From Paenibacillus sp. GSMTC-2017 (GTDB lineage Bacteria; Bacillota; Bacilli; Paenibacillales; Paenibacillaceae): a stretch of DNA of 64,000 nucleotides. The translations under genes were made by a program, and so were the position numbers. Shown in pieces: positions 1-7,255 of this stretch. The stretch is from the NCBI RefSeq assembly GCF_016019935.1, contig NZ_JAECMT010000002.1, positions 248,001 through 312,000 on the forward strand. The letters run 5' to 3'. The number at the start of each line of letters is the position of its first letter. Positions within the stretch are counted from its first letter, which is position 1. Below the pieces are notes generated by a model. It worked only from the letters and a program-made list of their open reading frames with translations. It was not told where the DNA came from and searched no databases.

Positions 1-1142
1 GAAATCGTTACTGTCGCATTTTTAAAGTCATGCTCAACACTAACGGAAATGGTACCACCATCCTCCGAAAACTTTATACTATTCCCAATTAAATTAGTCC
101 ACACCTGATTTAACTGGATGTGATCAGCTGTTAAATGAACGGCTGGTAAATCCAGTTCAAATCGAATATTGCGTGCTAGCCACTGCGGCTGACTAGCGAC
201 TATTACTCGTCTTATCTGCTCATCAAGTTTGAGTGTAGTTAGTTGCATCCGATGTGCCTGTGAATCTAGCATACTAAGCTTTAATAAACTATCGCTCATT
301 TTGGATATACGTTCCGATTCTGCGATTATAATATCGAGATAACGGCTCCGCTCGGCGTTCGTAATATCGACTTGCTTAATCGCTTTTGCATAGCCTGAAA
401 TCGAAGTCAAAGGTGATTGTACCTCGTGTGATACGTTAGCAACAAAATCCCGTCTCATATGTTCAAGTTGTTGTAGATCATGTGTCATTTCTTCAAAACT
501 GCGGGCGAGTGTACCAAGCTCACCCTTTTGTTTAATATTCAGCTTTACATTAAAATCTCCAGATGCAATTCGCCTAGTCGCGACCGTTAATTTTTTTATA
601 GGACTTACTAGATACTTAGCAGCTACTAACATCAACAGGCTCCCCATAGCTAGCGAAGCGATTAAAAAACCTACTACCCATTTTATTAAAAAATGTAACG
701 AAGGAGTAATCGGTGTGACAAACATCGCTTTTATTCCTTTATCTGTTCGAAGTGGCAATCCCATCATTTGATTATTTATAACATTAGCTTTTTCATAAAC
801 AACTTCGCCTTCTAGCACTTTTTTTATTTGTTCAGTAGAAATATGAGTTATTATTTCTCCAGTAGGAACTCCGTAAGTTCCAATCTGCCCAGTCTCATCA
901 AAAATCCGAATATAATGAGCATCGAGTTGCTTCATTTCTCGAACATAAGATTCTGCTTTATCATACGGCAATATCTCATAAATTCGGGTGATATCATGAC
1001 CGAAATGCATTAAGTCCGTCCTTAATACCTCATCGAATTTTTCTTCAGATAACCAATATATTGAAATAAACGCTAAAATAGTACCTCCAATAACGGAGAC
1101 TAAAAATGTCAATACAACACGGAAATATAAAGATTTAATCAT
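1..1142 (-). CDS. Sensor histidine kinase (C-terminus cut by window edge)
   Basis: About 380 codons are visible from an ATG at 1142; the stop lies beyond the left edge. The order is a short cytoplasmic N-terminus, TM1 (residues ~8-30), an extracytoplasmic sensor of about 130 residues, TM2, a HAMP linker, a HisKA helix with the H-box 'NVSHEVQSP', and the start of the HATPase domain including an N-box ('NLIGNSIKFS'). The usual Thr/Thr-Pro after the phospho-His Glu is Gln-Ser-Pro here. The start overlaps the stop of the response regulator by 4 nt (ATGA), so the pair is translationally coupled. It resembles the kinase at 29326-30684 in layout and sequence, so the two systems are likely paralogues. 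The stimulus is unknown. Confidence 0.93.
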   Translation of the reverse strand, partial: MIKSLYFRVVLTFLVSVIGGTILAFISIYWLSEEKFDEVLRTDLMHFGHDITRIYEILPYDKAESYVREMKQLDAHYIRIFDETGQIGTYGVPTGEIITHISTEQIKKVLEGEVVYEKANVINNQMMGLPLRTDKGIKAMFVTPITPSLHFLIKWVVGFLIASLAMGSLLMLVAAKYLVSPIKKLTVATRRIASGDFNVKLNIKQKGELGTLARSFEEMTHDLQQLEHMRRDFVANVSHEVQSPLTSISGYAKAIKQVDITNAERSRYLDIIIAESERISKMSDSLLKLSMLDSQAHRMQLTTLKLDEQIRRVIVASQPQWLARNIRFELDLPAVHLTADHIQLNQVWTNLIGNSIKFSEDGGTISVSVEHDFKNATVTI

Positions 1143-1813
1143 TCATTAACCTCAATCCGATACCCAAGCCCTCGCACCGTTTCGATGTGAAAATCTGGTG
1201 TAGAAGCAAATCTTTCACGTAGTCGTTTAATATGTACATCTACTGTCCGTTCATCTCCTGCATAATCAATTCCCCATATTTGGTCGATTAATTGCTCGCG
1301 GGTAAATATTTGTCCGGGTGTTGCAGCAAGCTTATAAAGTAGCTCAAACTCTTTAAGAGGTAATGTGTAAGACTTCGTGCCATCGGTAACTTTATATGTT
1401 TGTCGGTCAAGTACAATATTGCCGAATTTAATACTCTGAGTTGAACCTATTCGATATCGTTTGAGCAACGCTCTAACCCGAACGGTTAACTCAAGTGGAT
1501 CAAACGGCTTCGTTAAGTAATCGTCCGTCCCAAGCTGAAAGCCTTTTACTTTCTCCCACGTTTCTCCCCTAGCAGTTAACATTAGCAGCGGAAGATCAGG
1601 GCTAGCTCTACGAAGTTCCTTACATAAGGTCCAACCATCCATAACTGGCATCATAATATCAAGAATAACCAGATCAACAGGTGCCTTAGCATAGACTGCC
1701 AAAGCTTCTTTGCCGTTAGTGGCTTCAACTGTTTCAAATCCATCATTACGTAGAAATAAACAGACTAGCTCACGGATGTTCGCATCGTCGTCAGCAACTA
1801 AAATTGTAGGCAT
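1139..1813 (-). CDS. OmpR/PhoB-family response regulator
   Basis: 224 residues. The N-terminal receiver domain has the acidic pocket D8-D9-D10, phospho-acceptor D52 ('VILDIMMP') and the conserved K102 ('YLTKPFDP'). The C-terminal winged-helix DNA-binding domain ends in the typical 'HIKRLRERF...VRGLGYRIE'. An AAGGAGAG Shine-Dalgarno precedes the ATG. It is the partner of the kinase at 1-1142 through an ATGA overlap. It is a close paralogue of the regulator at 30681-31355: the stretches around D52 and K102 and the 'LPLKEFELL' segment are nearly the same. Target genes cannot be read from the window. Confidence 0.95.
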   Translation of the reverse strand: MPTILVADDDANIRELVCLFLRNDGFETVEATNGKEALAVYAKAPVDLVILDIMMPVMDGWTLCKELRRASPDLPLLMLTARGETWEKVKGFQLGTDDYLTKPFDPLELTVRVRALLKRYRIGSTQSIKFGNIVLDRQTYKVTDGTKSYTLPLKEFELLYKLAATPGQIFTREQLIDQIWGIDYAGDERTVDVHIKRLRERFASTPDFHIETVRGLGYRIEVNE

Positions 1814-2003
1814 CCGATCTCTCCTTCTCTCTATCTCAAAGCTATCAATCTTCTACTATCATACTACTATAATGTATGTCCAAAATCTGCTCAATAATCA
1901 ATCAGCTTGGTGAAATTTGTGTTCACCTCTTATTTCAAATATAATTGTAAAGTACATTTCTAAATAAAAAATGAACTAGAACCAGATAAGGGGAGAAATG
2001 ATT

Positions 2004-2723
2004 ATGACACTACACAACAAGACCGCTCTAATAACTGGTGCAGGAAAAGGTATCGGTAAAGCTGCTGCTATCGCGCTTGCCAAAGAAGGAGTACATTTGG
2101 GTCTACTTGCTAGAAGCTCCGCAGATCTTGAAGCTCTTCAGCAAGAGTTGACCTCTACATATGGTATTCGAGTATACTACGCTACAGCGGATGTTTCGAA
2201 ACAAGATGAAGTTAATGCTTCTGTTGCCACATTGATTGAACAACTAGGCTCAGTAGATATCCTAATCAACAATGCGGGTACTGGCCAATTCGGCACCTTT
2301 ATGGATATGGACCCAAGTGATTGGGAAAGAATTATTCAAGTAAATCTAATGGGTACATATTATGTAACCCGAGCTGTTTTACCTACTATGATTGAGCAAA
2401 ATGAAGGAAGCATCCTAAATGTAGCTTCTACTGCTGGAGAACGCGGCTTTGCAACAGGTTCAGCGTATTGTGCTTCCAAATTTGCCGTATTGGGTTTAAC
2501 AGAATCCCTTTTACAAGAAGTACGCAAATTCAACATACGTGTGACTGGTCTTACACCAAGTACAGTTAACACTGAACTAGCAGTTAATGCAGGTCTAAAA
2601 ATTGGTGACGAAGATCGCATGATGCAGCCAGAAGATGTTGCTGAGCTAATTACGGCGACTTTGAAGCTTCCACAACGTGTATTTATAAAAACGGCTGGGA
2701 TTTGGACAACGAATCCACAGTAA
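2004..2723 (+). CDS. Short-chain dehydrogenase/reductase (FabG-like 3-ketoacyl-ACP reductase family)
   Basis: Classical SDR of 239 residues with the cofactor motif TGxGKGIG near the N-terminus, the NNAG motif ('LINNAGTG'), a catalytic Ser in 'NVASTAGE', and the YxxxK pair in 'YCASKFA'. SDRs of this type are NAD(P)H-dependent and soluble; the substrate cannot be told from sequence. An ATG at 1998 lies only 2 nt after the AAGGGGAG Shine-Dalgarno (1988-1995). The ATG at 2004 has normal spacing and gives the usual start 'MTLHNKTALITG'. The gene stands alone and ends in a strong shared terminator. It is probably a housekeeping or detoxifying reductase rather than FabG of the fatty-acid cluster, since no fab genes adjoin. 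Confidence 0.88.
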   Translation: MTLHNKTALITGAGKGIGKAAAIALAKEGVHLGLLARSSADLEALQQELTSTYGIRVYYATADVSKQDEVNASVATLIEQLGSVDILINNAGTGQFGTFMDMDPSDWERIIQVNLMGTYYVTRAVLPTMIEQNEGSILNVASTAGERGFATGSAYCASKFAVLGLTESLLQEVRKFNIRVTGLTPSTVNTELAVNAGLKIGDEDRMMQPEDVAELITATLKLPQRVFIKTAGIWTTNPQ

Positions 2724-2750
2724 GAGGTTTTTTTGCAATAAATACTTCTA

Positions 2751-2784
2751 AAAGCCTTTCGGAAACGATTCCGAAAGGCTTTTT
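2751..2784. terminator. Bidirectional rho-independent terminator
   Basis: A perfect 14-bp stem (2751-2764 with 2769-2782) encloses a 4-nt loop, with A-rich and T-rich flanks on both sides. It lies between the convergent SDR and Lrp genes and can serve both. Confidence 0.9.
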
Positions 2785-2807
2785 CATTTGAAAGTGATTA
2801 TGCTGAA

Positions 2808-3242
2808 TCATCCTCGCAGCCCAACCACACTTTTATCTTCGAAAGCAGTCGAGAGAACAATTAACGTCGTTGAAAATCCGTATGGACTACATTTATCAAG
2901 AAAATCCGCCATTGATTCAGTCGTTTGGGATAACACTTTCATCAAAAAGTTATACTCTCCGCTTATTCTGTAAAGATCAACAATTTCAGGAGAAGATTCA
3001 CTAAATGCAACAAAATCGTTGCACATATTTGTTTTAAACAATACAAAAGCTGTTGTATAAATACCTAGTTTGTGAGGATTGAGCTTCGCACGATAGCCAG
3101 CAATAACTCCTTGATCTTCTAGCTTTCTTATTCTTTCTGTCACAGCTGGTTGCGACATCGCAATCATTCTGCTCATTTCAGATACAGGTAATCGAGCATT
3201 TTCGTACATCAAAGATAAAATTTTGGAATCAATTTGATCCAT
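2808..3242 (-). CDS. Lrp/AsnC-family transcriptional regulator
   Basis: 144 residues: an N-terminal winged HTH ('LPVSEMSRMIAMSQPAVTERIRKLEDQGVI') split across the recognition helix, then a RAM/AsnC ligand-binding domain with the expected 'ISGEYNFLMKV' core. A GTG at 3254 is in frame, but the Shine-Dalgarno GAGGTGAT overlaps it; the ATG at 3242 has correct spacing and gives the standard 'MDQIDSKIL' start. The gene is divergent from the old yellow enzyme at 3390 and shares a ~147-bp promoter region with it, so that enzyme and itself are the likely targets. The effector is probably an amino acid or related metabolite (family knowledge). Confidence 0.92.
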   Translation of the reverse strand: MDQIDSKILSLMYENARLPVSEMSRMIAMSQPAVTERIRKLEDQGVIAGYRAKLNPHKLGIYTTAFVLFKTNMCNDFVAFSESSPEIVDLYRISGEYNFLMKVLSQTTESMADFLDKCSPYGFSTTLIVLSTAFEDKSVVGLRG

Positions 3243-3389
3243 TCGTACAATCACCTCATTTATAAAGGTTAGAAACTTAAAAGAACTAATTAATTTAGTT
3301 TATATACACGATCTTCCTTAATATTACTATGTAAATGATAGGTTTTCTACAATAAAATGTAACTACACATTTGAAAAGGAGAATGCCCG

Positions 3390-4367
3390 ATGTCAGTTAC
3401 AATAAATAATCCCTTGTCTCTCGGTAACTTCCGATTAAAAAATCGACTAATTATGGCACCCATGCAACAATACATGGGTACACCAGAAGCTTTTGCTAAT
3501 AATCATCACGTTGAACATTACGCTAGACGGGCAAAACATGTCGGGCTCGTTATTTTGGAATCCACTGCAATTTCTTCAAATGGGAGACTGTGGGCAAATG
3601 ATATCGGCATTTATACGGATCGTCATGTGGAGCCTTTGAGAAAAATTACGGACGCGATCCATATATATCAAACACCCGTCTTTATTCAGTTATCGCATGG
3701 TGGGAGAAAATCTTCACCTGAAGTTACGGAAACTTTAGTTGCACCAAGTGCGATTGCATACAACGATCATTACGGCACTCCAGAGTCTTTATCTGCTGAG
3801 GGGATCGCAAAAGTTATTGAGGAATACCGTCTTGCAGCCAAACGAAGTATAAAAGCAGGGTTTGATGGGATTGAAATTCATGCGGCTCATGGGTTTTTAA
3901 TTCATCAATTTTTATCACCACTTACGAATACGAGGTTAGATAGGTATGGGGGTACTTCCGAAAACAGAGCACGGTTTCTGAAAGAGGTTCTTTTTGCAAT
4001 TAGAGGAGAAGTTGGGAGAAACTATCCGGTAATTATTCGAATTTCTGCAACCGACTATTCCGAAGGTGGGTTAACTCCGGCGGATTGGGTTAGGTTGTTA
4101 CAACCACTTGAATCTGAATTAGATGCGATTCATGTCTCTACAGGTGGGAATGTACCCGTTAAACCAAGTGACGTATACGAAGCGTATCAGTTACCACATG
4201 CAGCTGCGATCAAACAGCATTTCAACATTCCCATTATTGCAGTTGGCAAGATTTATACCCGCAGCCTTGCAAACCATGTTCTCGCAGATCAATTAGCTGA
4301 TGCAATTGCTATTGGCCGCCCTCTTTTAGATGATCCAGACTATGCTGAACATTTACTGATTCCTTAG
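3390..4367 (+). CDS. Old yellow enzyme, NADH:flavin oxidoreductase (YqjM/NamA-like) with active-site changes
   Basis: 325-residue TIM-barrel FMN enzyme that aligns without gaps to Bacillus YqjM over the first 170 residues as I recall that sequence. The substrate-binding pair H164/H167 ('EIHAAHG') and Tyr28 are kept. Two YqjM active-site residues differ: the FMN-contacting Cys26 is Gln26 ('MAPMQQY') and Tyr169 is Phe169 ('HAAHGFLIHQF'). The family reduces activated C=C bonds using NAD(P)H. A good Shine-Dalgarno (AAAGGAG) precedes the ATG. Divergent from, and probably controlled by, the Lrp regulator at 2808-3242. The Cys-to-Gln change should alter the flavin potential (inference). Confidence 0.9.
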   Translation: MSVTINNPLSLGNFRLKNRLIMAPMQQYMGTPEAFANNHHVEHYARRAKHVGLVILESTAISSNGRLWANDIGIYTDRHVEPLRKITDAIHIYQTPVFIQLSHGGRKSSPEVTETLVAPSAIAYNDHYGTPESLSAEGIAKVIEEYRLAAKRSIKAGFDGIEIHAAHGFLIHQFLSPLTNTRLDRYGGTSENRARFLKEVLFAIRGEVGRNYPVIIRISATDYSEGGLTPADWVRLLQPLESELDAIHVSTGGNVPVKPSDVYEAYQLPHAAAIKQHFNIPIIAVGKIYTRSLANHVLADQLADAIAIGRPLLDDPDYAEHLLIP

Positions 4368-4407
4368 AAAAATTATAGTTATGTACAATTACATTAACCT
4401 AAAATAA

Positions 4408-4436
4408 CGAAGGTATCTAATTGAAAGGTACCTTCG
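4408..4436 (-). terminator. Probable terminator of the relic gene
   Basis: An 8-bp inverted repeat (CGAAGGTA with TACCTTCG) has a 13-nt loop. On the minus strand it is followed by TTATTTT, which suits the decayed minus-strand gene upstream. It may also serve the oxidoreductase ending at 4367. Confidence 0.5.
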
Positions 4437-4484
4437 CTTATTGTTAATCTTCTATATAAACATTCGACTTCATAACACTTACAC

Positions 4485-4710
4485 CTATACACTCACATCC
4501 CTCGAATCGACTTCAAACCTTATAGTTTCAAGTATTTCACCTAAAACCGTCATCCTAATAGCACTAAGTGCAATCTTCTTGTAAGCACCAGTATCTATAT
4601 TCCACGAATGGGATGTCTCGTCACTCCGTTTCGGGATTCCAATGACGCACTAGTAAGTTTTTAAACGTATGAAAGCAGCCATGTACATCTCCAACTACAA
4701 ATAAATTCAT
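4485..4710 (-). pseudogene. Metallophosphoesterase (serine/threonine-phosphatase-like), internally deleted remnant
   Basis: Translating the minus strand from an ATG at 4710 gives a clear phosphatase N-terminus, 'MNLFVVGDVHGCFHTF', with the metal-binding GDxHG motif, and the frame stops after about 29 codons. In another frame the last ~45 codons read as the C-terminus of the same family, 'SWNIDTGAYKKIALSAIRM', ending '..VDSRDVSV' at 4485. The whole is about 226 bp, whereas intact members are roughly 200-250 residues. The middle, including most metal ligands, has been deleted and the ends joined out of frame near 4630. It is therefore a dead gene. The family call is from motif recognition. Confidence 0.75.
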
Positions 4711-4827
4711 GAGGTTCTTTAGTCTCCTTTAGCCGAGTTAACTTATTCATTTATGAGCTGAAAATGCCGATATTTCAATAATAAGTTCATTTACTATATC
4801 TAAACAACTATCAAAGGACGTGAGATC

Positions 4828-5217
4828 TTGCGTATTAATAACTATAATCCTATTTTTATTCAAAAGGGCAAAGGCAACAATCTATCAACTAATAAAGAGT
4901 TGTTCCAATCAACACTTTTCGAACAAACAATTGGAAAAAAGAAAGACGAAGAAACTAACGATAAATCAGTAGAAAAGAAAGGCAAACTAATCACTGCAAA
5001 AGAAGGAGCGTATGTTAGACAATATCTTATTAACTCTGACGGGTCAAAAGTTCTATTGAACGAAACGAAACAAGCCGCAGACGAGGGTATAAGCACTGAA
5101 AACTATTCACGTTCCCTTTCTAAGCAAACAATTACTCAGAATGACACAGATGGTATGAACGAAAATACGAAAGAAACTATACAACTGTTAAAACATTTTT
5201 TATCATCGTCGCAATAA
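4828..5217 (+). CDS. Small hydrophilic protein of unknown function
   Basis: 129 residues starting from TTG at 4828, with the Shine-Dalgarno AAAGGACG 7 nt upstream. It is rich in Lys, Asn, Thr and Glu, has no signal peptide or membrane segment, and no cysteine. The N-terminus 'MRINNYNPIFIQ' looks ordered; the middle (residues 30-60) is a charged, probably disordered linker; a short amphipathic helix ends the protein. The last 15 bp overlap the 3' end of the convergent kinase gene. I do not recognise a family. Coding seems likely from the start signal and the uninterrupted frame through an otherwise decaying area. Confidence 0.6.
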   Translation: MRINNYNPIFIQKGKGNNLSTNKELFQSTLFEQTIGKKKDEETNDKSVEKKGKLITAKEGAYVRQYLINSDGSKVLLNETKQAADEGISTENYSRSLSKQTITQNDTDGMNENTKETIQLLKHFLSSSQ

Positions 5218-6588
5218 AGCTAATGAAAAATAAAATTCAACCATCCCCTCCTGTACCTGTAAACCATAAGTAGCTTGATGATTTTCCAATATAGTTCTAG
5301 TAATAGATAGTCCGAGACCGGTGCCGCTAAACTTTTTACTACGGGAACTCTCCATAACAAAAAATGGTTCCCACACCCGCTCCCACTTATCCTTATCTTC
5401 AGTATCCGCACCGTTGGAAATTCGGAAATCAACCGTTTCCTCTTTTGTTACCAGTAGTAATCTGACGCGATTATCGGTCGTATATTTCATCGCATTCGTC
5501 AGAAAGTTGTGCAGAACCGATTGAAGCTTCACATAATCCGCCATAACCCATGATTTCGTAGGTTTATCATATTCCACTTCAAGTTCGATCCCCTGTTGCC
5601 TAAACGCTGTTTGGTAAGATTCAAGCGTCTCTTCTAACAATAGTGCAAAATTAATTGGTACAAAAGTATACGATTCGGCCTGTAATCTAGACAGCTCCAA
5701 CAATCGATTAATCATATTTGCCATCGCTTCGCTCTGTTGCTTAATCACATCTGGATAGGTACCGTCGTCTAAGCCATCTTTTATCCCAGAAGCGTACACT
5801 TGAATTAAGGACAACGGTGTTTTTAATTCATGTGAAATATCAGCAATAAACGTTTTCAAATTTTCATTTTTTTGTTCCAGATTATGATGGGCATCCTTCA
5901 ATTTATCACTCATTTTGTTGATGCTCTGAGCTAAGGACTCAATTTCATCTCCAGTACGAATGTCAACTTTAGTAAACGATAGTTTAGAAATACCCTCTGC
6001 CGTTTCATTCAGTTTTGCAATTGGCTTAACAATTCTAGTTACAAACGAAGCCGATAATAGAATAAGCAGCAATAATGCCCCAATCCAAATGTACGCATTA
6101 AATTGATTGACGATCCTAATCGTATCCGATGAGTGGGAAATAGATTCCCCAATAGCAAATACATAACCTTCAATCGGTAAAAAGTTTACTAAGTACCGCG
6201 ACTTTAGCTTTGTTTGATCATATATTTTGTTTATTTTCCCACCCTCACGCAGCTTTGCGATACTTTCATCTGTAAGCCAGAACTTGCTGAGTGTGATATC
6301 TTTCCGATTCAACTGTTCCATTAAATGGCTATTTAATTCGTCGGTCGTATCCCTTAAAGAGGCTGATACAATCGTTACTTCATACTCTTCTTCCATAAGC
6401 TCGCTCTGCTTCAGCAATTGACTAAATTCTAATGTAGCGAGTTGTGAAGTTAAATCTTCAAGCTTATTCTTTTTCTGATAAAGAAAATATTTAGGAAGGA
6501 AAAACGAATTAATAACAATTGAAAGTACGATTACGATACCAAGTACAACCGTTATACGTAAAATCAACTTTTTACTCAGTTTACTCAT
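5203..6588 (-). CDS. Sensor histidine kinase of a GH-lipoprotein operon
   Basis: 461 residues from the ATG at 6588 ('MSKLSKKLILRI'). Longer in-frame starts would lie inside the response regulator and are rejected. TM1 (~8-32), an extracytoplasmic sensor of about 115 residues, TM2 (~160-182), HAMP, a HisKA helix with 'DISHELKTPLS', an N-box ('NFLTNAMKYT') and a G2 box ('GTGLGLSIT') are all present, so it should be an active kinase. It overlaps the end of the regulator gene by 8 nt. It is the third gene of a lipoprotein-regulator-kinase operon, which suggests that it senses an envelope condition related to the lipoprotein's substrate. Confidence 0.93.
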   Translation of the reverse strand: MSKLSKKLILRITVVLGIVIVLSIVINSFFLPKYFLYQKKNKLEDLTSQLATLEFSQLLKQSELMEEEYEVTIVSASLRDTTDELNSHLMEQLNRKDITLSKFWLTDESIAKLREGGKINKIYDQTKLKSRYLVNFLPIEGYVFAIGESISHSSDTIRIVNQFNAYIWIGALLLLILLSASFVTRIVKPIAKLNETAEGISKLSFTKVDIRTGDEIESLAQSINKMSDKLKDAHHNLEQKNENLKTFIADISHELKTPLSLIQVYASGIKDGLDDGTYPDVIKQQSEAMANMINRLLELSRLQAESYTFVPINFALLLEETLESYQTAFRQQGIELEVEYDKPTKSWVMADYVKLQSVLHNFLTNAMKYTTDNRVRLLLVTKEETVDFRISNGADTEDKDKWERVWEPFFVMESSRSKKFSGTGLGLSITRTILENHQATYGLQVQEGMVEFYFSLALLRR

Positions 6589-7228
6589 CGGAATTTTCAA
6601 GGCAATATCCCATTCCCCTGTGCGTTTTAATATAATGCTCACCAATCTTTTCCCGAAGTCTGCGGATATGCGTATCGACCGTACGTTCCTCACCGAAATA
6701 ATCGAATCCCCATACATGATCGAGTAACATTTTCCGAGTGACGATTAACCCTTTGTTTTCTATAAAATATTTCATGAGTTGAAATTCCTTATTGGTAGCA
6801 AATACGTCTTCTCCATGTCTATAAACTTTCTGGCCCTCCAGATCAATCATCAAATCACCTATCGTTACTTTGGATGCCATTTTTAACAGTTTTTTCGTAC
6901 GAAGGAGTAATATTCGCGGATCAAAGGGCTTACGAACATAATCGTCCGCCCCCGATTGTAACGCGAAAAATTCATCCTCCTGCTCACCTTTAGCGGTCAA
7001 TAGTAATACCTTCGTTTGACTTTGTTTCTTGATTAGTTGACACACCTCAACGCCGGTCAGCTTTGGCATCATCCAATCAAGAATTGCTAAATCCACTTTA
7101 TTGTTATAAAACAGATCCAGCGCCTCTTCTCCATCCTGTGCTAGAAAAGTTGTAAACCCTTCTTTTGAGAAATAAGACTTTAATATGTTTAGCATAAGTG
7201 GCTCATCATCTGCGAGTAATAAGTTCAT
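6581..7228 (-). CDS. OmpR-family response regulator
   Basis: 215 residues with the receiver pocket D7-D8, phospho-acceptor D51 ('AILDWMMP') and Lys in 'YVRKPFDP', then a winged-helix domain ending '..HRGMGYCLEN'. The ATG at 7228 ('MNLLLADDEP') follows GGAGG with 9-nt spacing; a longer frame back to 7249 has no such signal. The gene lies 27 bp downstream of the lipoprotein gene and overlaps the kinase start, so the three genes form one transcription unit. Sequence divergence from the other two regulators in the window shows it is not a recent paralogue. Confidence 0.94.
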   Translation of the reverse strand: MNLLLADDEPLMLNILKSYFSKEGFTTFLAQDGEEALDLFYNNKVDLAILDWMMPKLTGVEVCQLIKKQSQTKVLLLTAKGEQEDEFFALQSGADDYVRKPFDPRILLLRTKKLLKMASKVTIGDLMIDLEGQKVYRHGEDVFATNKEFQLMKYFIENKGLIVTRKMLLDHVWGFDYFGEERTVDTHIRRLREKIGEHYIKTHRGMGYCLENSDE

Positions 7229-7255
7229 TTGTGCAGCCCTCCTGACCATCTTTCA

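Larger units (their letters stand above)
4368..4827. other. Gap without intact gene: pseudogene relic and hairpin
   Basis: This 460-bp stretch holds a deleted metallophosphoesterase relic on the minus strand (4485-4710) and a hairpin at 4408-4436. The rest (4711-4827) is the AT-rich upstream region of the small gene starting at 4828. Confidence 0.7.
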
